Shown here piece by piece: positions 39,812 through 47,777 of a stretch of DNA of 64,000 nucleotides. Below the pieces are notes generated by a model that searched no databases, had not been told where the DNA came from, and saw only the letters and a program-made list of their open reading frames with translations. Positions within the stretch are counted from its first letter, which is position 1. Each line of letters opens with the position of its first letter. The stretch lies in assembly GCA_964570565.1 (NCBI GenBank), contig CAZMYT010000001.1:372001-436000 (forward strand), read 5' to 3'. This stretch comes from W0P28-013 sp964570565. GTDB taxonomy: Bacteria; Bacteroidota; Bacteroidia; Bacteroidales; Paludibacteraceae. The translations under genes were made by a program, and so were the position numbers.

Positions 39812-40807
39812 ATGATTAATTACAAAGACTTAGGTTTAGTAAACACACGTGAAATGTTTGCTAAAGCCGTTAAAGGTGGTTATGCAATCCCTGCATTTAA
39901 CTTTAACAATATGGAACAGTTGCAAGCTATTATCATGGCTGCTGCTGAAACAAAATCACCAGTTATTCTTCAAGTATCGAAAGGTGCTCGTGCTTATGCT
40001 AACCAAACTTTGTTGCGTTACATGGCCGAAGGTGCTGTTGGTTACGCCAAAGAATTAGGTTGGGAAAAACCAGAAATCGTGTTACATCTTGATCACGGTG
40101 ATAGCTTCGAAACTTGCAAAAGCTGTATCGATATGGGCTTTTCATCGGTGATGATTGATGGTTCACACCTACCTTACGACGAAAACGTAGCGTTGACTAA
40201 AAAAGTAGTTGAATACGCTCATGCTCACGATGTAACTGTAGAAGGTGAATTAGGTGTTTTAGCTGGCGTTGAAGACGAAGTTTCTTCAGATCACCACACA
40301 TACACAGAACCAGAAGAAGTAGTAGATTTTACGACTAAAACTGGTTGCGATTCATTGGCTATCTCTATTGGTACAAGTCATGGTGCTTACAAATTTACAC
40401 CAGCTCAATGTACTCGTAATGCTCAAGGTATTTTAGTTCCTCCTCCATTGGCATTTGATGTATTGGAAGGCGTAGAAAAAGAGTTGCCAGGTTTCCCTAT
40501 CGTATTGCACGGTTCATCTTCAGTTCCACAAGAAGAAGTTGATACTATCAATAAATATGGTGGTAATTTGCCTGATGCTATTGGTATTCCAGAAGAAGAA
40601 TTGCGTAAAGCAGCTAAATCGGCAGTATGTAAAATCAATATTGACTCTGATAGCCGCTTGGCAATGACAGCTGCTATTCGTAAAGCATTAGCTGAAAATC
40701 CAGGTGAGTTTGACCCACGTAAATACTTGACTCCTGCTCGCGAAAGCATGAAAAAATTGTATATGCACAAAATTGTGAATGTACTTGGTAGCAACGGTAA
40801 AGCTTAA
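39812..40807 (+). CDS. fba: Fructose-bisphosphate aldolase, class II
   Basis: 331-residue zinc enzyme of glycolysis and gluconeogenesis that splits fructose 1,6-bisphosphate into DHAP and glyceraldehyde 3-phosphate. Zinc and active-site segments: VLHLDHGDSFETC (about 90-102), VEGELGVLAG (about 145), the DHHTYTEPEE loop, SLAISIGTSHGAYKF and VLHGSSSVPQEEV. Its length and the SSDHHTYTEP segment fit the longer class II group found in Bacteroides. Codon use is strongly biased to a few codons, as expected for a highly expressed gene. Monocistronic between its promoter and a strong terminator. Confidence 0.95.
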   Translation: MINYKDLGLVNTREMFAKAVKGGYAIPAFNFNNMEQLQAIIMAAAETKSPVILQVSKGARAYANQTLLRYMAEGAVGYAKELGWEKPEIVLHLDHGDSFETCKSCIDMGFSSVMIDGSHLPYDENVALTKKVVEYAHAHDVTVEGELGVLAGVEDEVSSDHHTYTEPEEVVDFTTKTGCDSLAISIGTSHGAYKFTPAQCTRNAQGILVPPPLAFDVLEGVEKELPGFPIVLHGSSSVPQEEVDTINKYGGNLPDAIGIPEEELRKAAKSAVCKINIDSDSRLAMTAAIRKALAENPGEFDPRKYLTPARESMKKLYMHKIVNVLGSNGKA

Positions 40808-40828
40808 TTTTTAGCTTACTACATAATG

Positions 40829-40866
40829 AAAAAGGATTTCACCAATTGGTGAAATCCTTTTTTTGT
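40829..40866. terminator. Bidirectional terminator after the aldolase gene
   Basis: AAAAAGGATTTCACC and GGTGAAATCCTTTTT form a 15-bp stem with an AATT loop between convergent genes. Confidence 0.9.
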
Positions 40867-40892
40867 GCCATGCACTTATTATGGGGCTTTAT

Positions 40893-41621
40893 TTATTCAT
40901 GGCGTACTGAGCCGCTTCCCGATGTTTTGACATCCACCGTAGGATTGCCTGAATAGATAATGTTTCCAGAACCTGTAATGGTGGCGTTTAAAGAGTTTTG
41001 AGCATGAACGTACATGTTACCACTACCCGAAATGAGACATCTTACATCGTTGGCAACTAAATTTGATAAATACATTTTGCCACTACCAGTGGTTGTCGCT
41101 TTTACCCGATTGGCTGTGCCTACAAAATTAAATGAACCACTACCAGAAATTGTAAGCGTGAGGTCCGTGTAATTTGTGATGGCGTGTCCTGTGATATTAC
41201 CACTACCACTGATAATACATTTTTCAACTAATGGGAAAGGACTGTTTAAATCGATGTTACCACTACCTGCAATTTTCGCTTCTTTTAGTGTGGCAGGCAT
41301 TACAATGGTTACTTTTGCTTTCGAATTAATAAGTGACGTAAAAGGTTTTGTTTCGATAACGAGTTGGTTGTTTTCCACCTTCACTTCCCATAATTCAATT
41401 AAATTTTCGTAATCAGATAAAATCACTTGTAGCGAATCGCCGGTTGTGATAGTAACATCGGCAGAGGCACTGGTTACAACCGCAGTAAACGGTGTTACAG
41501 CGATAGGTTCGTCCACAATACTACCACGACCAACAGCCCCAAATATGGATGGAGAACAAGAGGTGACAGTCAAAATTAAAGCGAATAAAACGACAGCGTT
41601 CAAAAAATGTTTTTTGTTCAT
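40893..41621 (-). CDS. GIN-domain (DUF2807) lipoprotein
   Basis: About 242 residues, start taken at the ATG at 41621 (MNKKHFLNAV) rather than the in-frame one at 41633. Lipoprotein signal ends LTVTSC. The body is a right-handed beta-helix of the head-GIN type: SGSGN or closely related turns recur about every 18-22 residues (IAGSGNIDL, ISGSGNITG, ISGSGSFNF, ITGSGNIIY, TSGSGSVRHE). Such proteins lie on the periplasmic or outer face; function is unknown. No anti-sigma partner gene is adjacent. Confidence 0.85.
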   Translation of the reverse strand: MNKKHFLNAVVLFALILTVTSCSPSIFGAVGRGSIVDEPIAVTPFTAVVTSASADVTITTGDSLQVILSDYENLIELWEVKVENNQLVIETKPFTSLINSKAKVTIVMPATLKEAKIAGSGNIDLNSPFPLVEKCIISGSGNITGHAITNYTDLTLTISGSGSFNFVGTANRVKATTTGSGKMYLSNLVANDVRCLISGSGNMYVHAQNSLNATITGSGNIIYSGNPTVDVKTSGSGSVRHE

Positions 41622-41732
41622 ACTATTTATCAATTAAAGTGATACTTTTTTCTAATGCAGTCTGGTTAAAACAAATATAGTGCCAAACTAATATTTTATC
41701 AAACTGTTGTTATTTAACTAGTTGATAAACAG

Positions 41733-41777
41733 TCAATAAAAACGAAATCTGTTTCGGCAAGAAACAGATTTCGTTTT
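41733..41777 (-). terminator. Intrinsic terminator of topA
   Basis: A 17-bp perfect stem (AAAACGAAATCTGTTTC and complement, loop GGCAA) follows the topA stop on the minus strand, with a T-rich run after it. Confidence 0.85.
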
Positions 41778-41796
41778 AAGATGAGCGTTTATCGCG

Positions 41797-44130
41797 TTAT
41801 TTTTTACCCGCTTTTTTACGTGTTGGTTTTGCTTTGGGTGCGTTAGCTTCGTCCGCCATGATGGCTTTGCAATCGTCCAACGTTAAGTTGGCAGGCGTCA
41901 TCGTTTTTGGAATTTTGTAGTTGCTGCCTTTGCAAGCGATGTAGGCACCAAAACGTCCATTGAGTACAAAAATTTCCTCTTCAGGGAAGTGGTTGATTTG
42001 TTTATTTTTGTCTTCTTGGCGTTTCGCTTCAATAATTTCGATGGCGTGTTCGGTGGTCATATCTAACGGATTTTCGCCTTTAGGTAATGAGTAAAACGCT
42101 TTTCCGTGTTTAATGTATGGACCAAAACGCCCAACAGCAACGACCATATCGGTATCTTCAAACTGACCAACATTCATTGGTAATTTGAATAGCTCCAATG
42201 CTTCTTCCAACGTAATGCTTTCCAAACTTTGGTCTTTTTGTAACGCGGCAAATTTTGGTTTTTCCTCGTCGGTGGCCGAACCAATTTGTACCACAGATCC
42301 AAAGCGACTGATTTTGGCAAATACAGGTTTTCCTGATTTTGGATCGATACCCAATTCACGTTCACCTGCTTTTTTACCAGTCGTGGCTATCGCTTTTTCA
42401 ACGTTTGGATGGAATTTTTTATAGAATTGGTCGATATTTTTAGTCCATTCCGTTTTGCCTTCCGCTACTTCGTCGAATGATTCTTCCACTTTAGCGGTGA
42501 AATTGTAATCCAAAATAGAAGGGAAGTGTATGTTGAGGAAATCGTTTACTACAATACCAATATCAGTAGGCGATAATTTCCCTTTTTCAATCGTTGCTTT
42601 TTCTTTCTTAACCTCTTCTTTGATGGTGCCGTTGTGTAGCGTGAGCACGTTGTAAGTACGAGGTTCGTTCACAATTTCGCGTTTATCTACGTATTCGCGA
42701 TTCAAAATGGTAGAGATGGTTGGCGCATACGTTGATGGACGACCAATACCCAACTCTTCGAGTTTGCGTACCAATGAAGCTTCGGTGTAACGTGGCGGTT
42801 TTTGCGAAAAACGTTCTTGTGCTACCGCTTGTTTCAACGTTAACGTCTGTTTTTCCTTCAAAGCAGGCAATAAACCAGCTTGTTCTTGTTCCTGTTCATC
42901 GTCTACTGATTCCATGTAAACACGCAAGAAACCATCGAATGTAAGTACTTCGCCAGTGGCTACAAAGAGTTCTGGATTTCCGCTGATACAAATCGTTATA
43001 TTGGTGCGTTCTACTTCGGCATCGGCCATTTGTGACGCAATGGTACGTTTCCAAATCAGTTCGTAGAGTTTTTGTTCCTGTGCGGAACCTGTAATGCTGT
43101 GCTCGCTGATGTAAGTTGGACGAATAGCTTCGTGCGCTTCTTGTGCACCTTTGGCTTTGGTATGATATTTACGGATGTGTAAGTATTTGTCGCCTGCCAT
43201 CTCTTTAATTTCGTGGCTGATGGTGCCTAATGCCAAATCCGACAAATTCAGCGAGTCGGTACGCATATAGGTAATTTTTCCCGATTCGTAGAGCTTTTGG
43301 GCAATGCGCATGGTTTGCGACACCGAGTAACCTAACTTACGAGATGCCTCTTGTTGTAAGGTGGATGTGGTGAAGGGCGCAGCTGGCGATTTTTTGCCAG
43401 GATGCTTTTCGATATTATCAATGCTGAAAGAAGCATTAACACACGCTTGTAAAAATTGATTGGCTTCGGCTTTGCTAGTAAAACGACGTTTAAGTTCCGC
43501 TTGCAATTCGCAGGGCTGACCTTGTGCGTCGATGCCATTGAATAACGCAGTGACTTTATAAGACGCTTCTGCTACAAAGTTTTGAATATCACGCTCACGT
43601 TCTACCACTAAACGCACGGTAACTGATTGTACGCGTCCTGCCGATAGTGATGGTTTGATTTTGCGCCAAAGTACAGGCGAGAGTTCAAATCCCACAATGC
43701 GGTCGAGTACACGACGCGCTTGTTGAGCGTCCACCAAATTCAAATCAATATCGCGTGGGGTTTCTATAGCGTGTAGAATGGCTGGCTTGGTAATTTCGTG
43801 GAATACAATACGACGCGTGTTTGCTTTGTTGAGTTTTAACTCGTCGAACAGATGCCATGCAATGGCTTCTCCCTCGCGGTCCTCATCGGATGCTAACCAA
43901 ACAACTTCGGCTTCTTTAGCAGCTTTCTTCAAATCGCTTACCAGTTTTTTCTTATCATCGGGAACAACGTAAGCTGGCTTGTAGTTGTTTTTTAAGTCGA
44001 TGCCAAAATCTTTTTCTTTTAAATCGCGTATGTGCCCGAAACTGGACATAACCGAATAATCACTTCCTAAAAATTTTTCAATCGTTTTGGCTTTCGCCGG
44101 AGATTCCACAATAACGAGGTTTTTGTGCAT
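41797..44130 (-). CDS. topA: DNA topoisomerase I
   Basis: About 777 residues from the ATG at 44130 (MHKNLVIVESPAKAKTIEKFLG); the frame runs up to 44184 but those codons are not topA-like. It relaxes negative supercoils by single-strand passage. The Toprim domain has VIVESPAKAKTIEKFLG and ASDEDREGEAIAWHL; the active-site Tyr lies in ITYMRTDS; SAGRVQSVTVRLVVERE and GRPSTYAPTIS are also conserved. The C-terminus carries TopA repeat domains (SRFGSVVQIG, GRFGPYIKHG, GRFGAYIAC) instead of zinc fingers and ends in a Lys-rich tail, as usual in Bacteroidetes. Confidence 0.96.
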   Translation of the reverse strand: MHKNLVIVESPAKAKTIEKFLGSDYSVMSSFGHIRDLKEKDFGIDLKNNYKPAYVVPDDKKKLVSDLKKAAKEAEVVWLASDEDREGEAIAWHLFDELKLNKANTRRIVFHEITKPAILHAIETPRDIDLNLVDAQQARRVLDRIVGFELSPVLWRKIKPSLSAGRVQSVTVRLVVERERDIQNFVAEASYKVTALFNGIDAQGQPCELQAELKRRFTSKAEANQFLQACVNASFSIDNIEKHPGKKSPAAPFTTSTLQQEASRKLGYSVSQTMRIAQKLYESGKITYMRTDSLNLSDLALGTISHEIKEMAGDKYLHIRKYHTKAKGAQEAHEAIRPTYISEHSITGSAQEQKLYELIWKRTIASQMADAEVERTNITICISGNPELFVATGEVLTFDGFLRVYMESVDDEQEQEQAGLLPALKEKQTLTLKQAVAQERFSQKPPRYTEASLVRKLEELGIGRPSTYAPTISTILNREYVDKREIVNEPRTYNVLTLHNGTIKEEVKKEKATIEKGKLSPTDIGIVVNDFLNIHFPSILDYNFTAKVEESFDEVAEGKTEWTKNIDQFYKKFHPNVEKAIATTGKKAGERELGIDPKSGKPVFAKISRFGSVVQIGSATDEEKPKFAALQKDQSLESITLEEALELFKLPMNVGQFEDTDMVVAVGRFGPYIKHGKAFYSLPKGENPLDMTTEHAIEIIEAKRQEDKNKQINHFPEEEIFVLNGRFGAYIACKGSNYKIPKTMTPANLTLDDCKAIMADEANAPKAKPTRKKAGKK

Positions 44131-44360
44131 GGTGTTTGTTTTTTGATTTTGAGCTTCCGCTTTTAAAAGTTTGCAAAGTAACAAAAACTATTGCTTATGT
44201 GCCAAATTTTTAGAAAACTATTTTTGGCTATACACCTTATATAATAGGGAAAAGTGTAGTTGAATAGGTGTATTAACAAATTGTATAACAGATTATTGAC
44301 AAGAATAAAAAAATACTTATAAAAAAGTGTATTTTAGGTGTTAAAATCCGTATAAAATCG

Positions 44361-44368
44361 TAATTTTG
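44361..44368 (+). promoter_or_regulatory. -7 element for the 44400 thioesterase gene
   Basis: TAATTTTG fits TAnnTTTG, 31 bp before the ATG. The rest of the 269-bp gap after topA is AT-rich with no gene seen. Confidence 0.5.
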
Positions 44369-44399
44369 TGAGACTCAAACTTACTAAAATCCCTATTTA

Positions 44400-44780
44400 A
44401 TGGAATTAACGCCAGGCATAATCGCCGAAAAAAAGAGACAAGTAACCGAAAATGATACCGCTTTGCATCTTGGCTCTGGTTCATTACCCGTTTTAGCCAC
44501 ACCTGCTGTGGTCGCTTGGATGGAACATTGCGCTACTTGTGTTATCGACTCACAATTACAGCCACGCGAAACATCCGTTGGAACCGCCATTGATGTGCTT
44601 CATGTGAAAGCGTCGGTTGTGGGCGAATGGATTACGTGTCGTGCCGAGTTGGTGGCTATAGAAGGACGCCAATTGCATTTCACGATTGTAGCTACAAATA
44701 CCAATGGAGAACCCGTTGCAACTGCCAAACATACACGTGTGTTAGTGGATGTTGAACGTTTTATGGCGAAGCTCAAATAA
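44400..44780 (+). CDS. Thioesterase of the FlK (fluoroacetyl-CoA thioesterase-like) hotdog family
   Basis: 126 residues. The stretch LPVLATPAVVAWMEHCATCVID is the characteristic helix of this family, with the Thr and Glu of the catalytic set; GTAIDVLHVKASVVGEW follows as the next strand pair. It should hydrolyse acyl-CoA in the cytosol; the true substrate is unknown. The next gene starts 85 bp downstream. Confidence 0.85.
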   Translation: MELTPGIIAEKKRQVTENDTALHLGSGSLPVLATPAVVAWMEHCATCVIDSQLQPRETSVGTAIDVLHVKASVVGEWITCRAELVAIEGRQLHFTIVATNTNGEPVATAKHTRVLVDVERFMAKLK

Positions 44781-44865
44781 ATTGTATAGCTCATCGTTAT
44801 AAAACTATCTGTTCTTCTTTTTTTTCGTATTGCTTCTTTTTTTAATCACATTAAACGAATTCACG

Positions 44866-46296
44866 ATGAAAAAATCAATTTATTTACTGATTGCAGTGAT
44901 GTGCAGTGGCTTCGCATTTAGCCAGCCCGCAACCTTAGTGTTCAAAACTACCGAAGCGGTTGATGTTCGCATTTATCAGCCTATCGATAATGTGTATAAT
45001 TCACGAAATCTTATATCTAACGAGTTTCAGTTGAAACCCAACTATGACATCACCTATCGAGTTGATGTTACTGATTTTGCTTATGTGTTGATAACCTACA
45101 GTGATGGTAAAAGTAGTCGTGTGTTGCTGATGCCAGGTGATAAAATGGAGATACTGCACAATCCTCAAGGATTAGTATTTCAAGGGCGGCAGGCAAAAGG
45201 TCAAACAATCATGGAAAAAACCTATGGTCAACACGTTGTAATAGACTCTATTCTAAATATTAATATGAAAAATGGTGTAGATATTATAGGAATACATAAC
45301 GATATTGATAAGTTGATATATCATCCATTTGACCAAAAAATAAAGAAAGCAGTTTCAAAACGTGATATTACAAAAGAGTGTGGCGAAATTTTAACATTTG
45401 ATTTTAGGCTTCAAATAACTGACTTTCTTGTTATTCGATATATATCTTTATTGTCAGGGGATTTGGAACATCAACCAACATCATCCGATTCCGTGCTGAT
45501 ATATCGTGATATTGATTCTATTTATGCCGTTCCTTATTCGCATAAAAATATGTTGAATTTTAGTTCAGGCTATTTCTATTTAACCAACTATTATTATCAT
45601 ACCTATATGGGCTTATCCAAGGCGCAGAAGGATAGTTTACTCTCTGGATATTCCGAAGATACATTTGGGCCTTATGCGTTATGGTTGTTAAGCCCAGAGC
45701 AACAAAAAATACCAGCACTATGTGCTTCGTTAATAACTCAATTGAATTATGCTTATGGCGAATATGATATCGATAAAATGTATCACTATTTAATGAGTTT
45801 AGAACATAAAGACCAATATGAGTATATTTCGCTTGTTGATAAAAAATATAAGGAAAAACAAAAAGAAACATTGCCCAACAAAATAGTGCAAATAAGTAAA
45901 ACTGTCAATTCATTCGAACAATTGATAAGTTTACCAGAATTGAAAGGAAAACGATTATTCATAGATATTTGGTCCTTACCTTGTGCAAACGAATTGATCT
46001 ATGCTTCTGTAGTAGATTCATTGGCTAAGTTACATGATGTTTCTCTAGTTTACATTTCTATAGATAATCCAGAGGATAAAAGCAAGTGGGAAAATGTTAT
46101 CAACCAACGTGATTTAGCAGGCTACCATATTTTAGCTAATTATCAATTTAAAATAGATCTCTGGAAAATTATTTTTAAGAATGAAGGTGTAGGTATTCCT
46201 TGTTATGTTTTTATAGATGAAACAGGTAAAATAGTTACGGTTGATGCACCACGCCCCAGTAGTTACACAGAGCTTGAAAAATTATTTAAAAAGTAA
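44866..46296 (+). CDS. Exported protein with degenerate TlpA-like thioredoxin domain
   Basis: About 476 residues from the ATG at 44866 (MKKSIYLLIAVMCSGFAFS, signal peptide); the frame extends upstream to a TTG that lacks a signal-like context. The first 340 residues have no recognised domain beyond a beta-rich N-terminus as in Bacteroidetes TlpA/AhpC proteins. The C-terminal 130 residues form a thioredoxin fold (LPELKGKRLFIDIW, VSLVYISIDN, GVGIPCYVFIDETGKIV). The place of the WCxxC redox site reads WSLPC, so only one Cys remains and normal disulfide exchange is unlikely. It lies 5 bp before the lipoprotein/radical SAM pair, so all three form one operon. Confidence 0.75.
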   Translation: MKKSIYLLIAVMCSGFAFSQPATLVFKTTEAVDVRIYQPIDNVYNSRNLISNEFQLKPNYDITYRVDVTDFAYVLITYSDGKSSRVLLMPGDKMEILHNPQGLVFQGRQAKGQTIMEKTYGQHVVIDSILNINMKNGVDIIGIHNDIDKLIYHPFDQKIKKAVSKRDITKECGEILTFDFRLQITDFLVIRYISLLSGDLEHQPTSSDSVLIYRDIDSIYAVPYSHKNMLNFSSGYFYLTNYYYHTYMGLSKAQKDSLLSGYSEDTFGPYALWLLSPEQQKIPALCASLITQLNYAYGEYDIDKMYHYLMSLEHKDQYEYISLVDKKYKEKQKETLPNKIVQISKTVNSFEQLISLPELKGKRLFIDIWSLPCANELIYASVVDSLAKLHDVSLVYISIDNPEDKSKWENVINQRDLAGYHILANYQFKIDLWKIIFKNEGVGIPCYVFIDETGKIVTVDAPRPSSYTELEKLFKK

Positions 46297-46301
46297 ACGA
46301 C

Positions 46302-46670
46302 ATGACATTTAATTGGAAAAAAAAACTGCTTGGCGGTTTGTGCTTGAGTTCTGTGGCATTTGTGTTTCAGGCGTGTTATGGCCCACCGCAAGATTTTGGT
46401 GAAGATTTGTGGGTGCAAGGAAAAGTTACCGACAAAACCACTGGACTTCCTATTAAAGGCATCAAAGTGTCGGTAGTGGATAGAATGCAATACCTTTATA
46501 CCAACGAAGATGGCGATTTTTCCTTTTATACGATGCGTGCTGATAGTACGGTGGTGCGTTTTGAGGATATTGATTCCATCGAAAATGGCAGTTATGCTTC
46601 CAAAGAGATTGTGCTCTCCGATTCGTTGCGTGTGGTTGATTTAACTATTGATTTGGACGAGCTGAAATGA
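46302..46670 (+). CDS. Putative lipoprotein of an rSAM/lipoprotein system
   Basis: 122 residues. The signal ends at Cys25 (FVFQACYGPP), and the mature part starts Cys-Tyr-Gly-Pro-Pro. A small carboxypeptidase-regulatory-like beta domain follows (VQGKVTDKTTGLPIKGIKVSV, YLYTNEDGDFSFYT). Its stop overlaps the start of the radical SAM gene (ATGA), so the two are translated together. The pair resembles the Bacteroidetes rSAM/lipoprotein systems (recalled as TIGR04134 with TIGR04133), in which the lipoprotein is the likely substrate or partner of the enzyme. The modification, if any, is not known. Confidence 0.75.
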   Translation: MTFNWKKKLLGGLCLSSVAFVFQACYGPPQDFGEDLWVQGKVTDKTTGLPIKGIKVSVVDRMQYLYTNEDGDFSFYTMRADSTVVRFEDIDSIENGSYASKEIVLSDSLRVVDLTIDLDELK

Positions 46671-47722
46671 AACGACGCATTGAACAATTTCTGTTTCGGC
46701 AATTTCGAGCGATAGAAACTCAACGACACGAACTGAATTATCTATTTTGGGAGTGTACTACGCGATGTAATTTGAATTGTTTACACTGTGGTAGCGATTG
46801 TGCTAAAGATAGTGCACATCAGGATATGCCGCTGGACGATTTTTTGCGTGCATTGGATACCATTAAGCATCCTTCGCCCAATTTAATGGTGGTGTTGACC
46901 GGTGGCGAACCACTTTTACGTAAAGATATTGAGCAGTGCGGTCGCGAGATAAAAAAACGGGGCATGCGTTGGGGTATGGTGTCTAATGGTTATTTGTACG
47001 ACGAGCAAAAGCATGCAGCCTTGTTAAATGCTGGACTTGGTGCGTTAACTATTAGTCTCGATGGTTTAGAAGCATCTCATAATTGGTTGCGTCGTAATCC
47101 TAAAAGTTTTGAACGAGCCGATGTTGCGATAGGTTTAGCAGCCAATGCGCCTCGTCTTAATTTCGATGTGGTGACGTGTGTCAATAGTCGTAATATAGAT
47201 GAACTGACGGCTATTAAAAATCACTTAATTGCCAAACACGTGAAAGCTTGGCGTTTGTTTACCATTATTCCTATTGGGCGAGCTAAAGATAACCCCGAAC
47301 TATTTTTGACCGATAGTCAGTTCCAACAGTTAATGGATTTTATTGTGGAAATCCGCCGACAAGGCGATATAGATGTTAAATTTAGTTGCGAAGGTTACGT
47401 GGGTGATTATGAAAAACGCGTGCGAGATACACCGTTTTTCTGCCGTGCAGGAATCAATATTGGTTCCGTATTGATTGATGGTTCTATTTCGGCGTGTCCC
47501 AATATCGATCGGTCGTTTGCACAAGGTAATATTTACCACGATAGTTTAGATACCGTGTGGCATACCCAGTTTCAACCCTTTAGAGATAGACGTTGGACAA
47601 AACGAGGTAAATGTGCTAATTGTAAAGAGTATAAGCAGTGTCAAGGTAATGGCTTTCACTATTGGCATGGTGACAAAAACGAGGTTTTGGTGTGCCATAA
47701 TGAACGTCTTAAAATAAGTTGA
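46667..47722 (+). CDS. Radical SAM/SPASM enzyme of the rSAM/lipoprotein type
   Basis: 351 residues. The radical SAM cluster motif is CNLNCLHC (Cys34, Cys38, Cys41), followed by the SAM-binding GGEP (LTGGEPLLRKD). A C-terminal SPASM region (about 258-345) with cysteines in FFCRAG, ACPN, CANCKEYKQCQGN and VCHNE would hold additional iron-sulfur clusters. SPASM enzymes mostly modify peptides or proteins. The gene overlaps the upstream lipoprotein gene by 4 bp and ends at a strong terminator. The lipoprotein is the obvious candidate substrate; this is inference from gene order. Confidence 0.88.
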   Translation: MKRRIEQFLFRQFRAIETQRHELNYLFWECTTRCNLNCLHCGSDCAKDSAHQDMPLDDFLRALDTIKHPSPNLMVVLTGGEPLLRKDIEQCGREIKKRGMRWGMVSNGYLYDEQKHAALLNAGLGALTISLDGLEASHNWLRRNPKSFERADVAIGLAANAPRLNFDVVTCVNSRNIDELTAIKNHLIAKHVKAWRLFTIIPIGRAKDNPELFLTDSQFQQLMDFIVEIRRQGDIDVKFSCEGYVGDYEKRVRDTPFFCRAGINIGSVLIDGSISACPNIDRSFAQGNIYHDSLDTVWHTQFQPFRDRRWTKRGKCANCKEYKQCQGNGFHYWHGDKNEVLVCHNERLKIS

Positions 47723-47740
47723 AGGCAGATGAGATATAAT

Positions 47741-47776
47741 AAAAAAGCCAACTCAATCATTTTGAGTTGGCTTTTT
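47741..47776. terminator. Strong bidirectional terminator
   Basis: AAAAAAGCCAACTCAA and its complement form a 16-bp stem between convergent genes. Confidence 0.9.
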
Positions 47777-47777
47777 T

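Noticed and set aside
40980..41290. Regularly spaced short repeats (ACCACTACC-like), CRISPR-like at first sight
   Set aside because: They code for the SGSGN turns of the GIN-domain protein, are of varied sequence, and lie in one open frame.
44131..44184. 18-codon N-terminal extension of topoisomerase I
   Set aside because: The conserved topA start is MHKNLVIVESPAKAK at 44130; the upstream codons are merely open frame.
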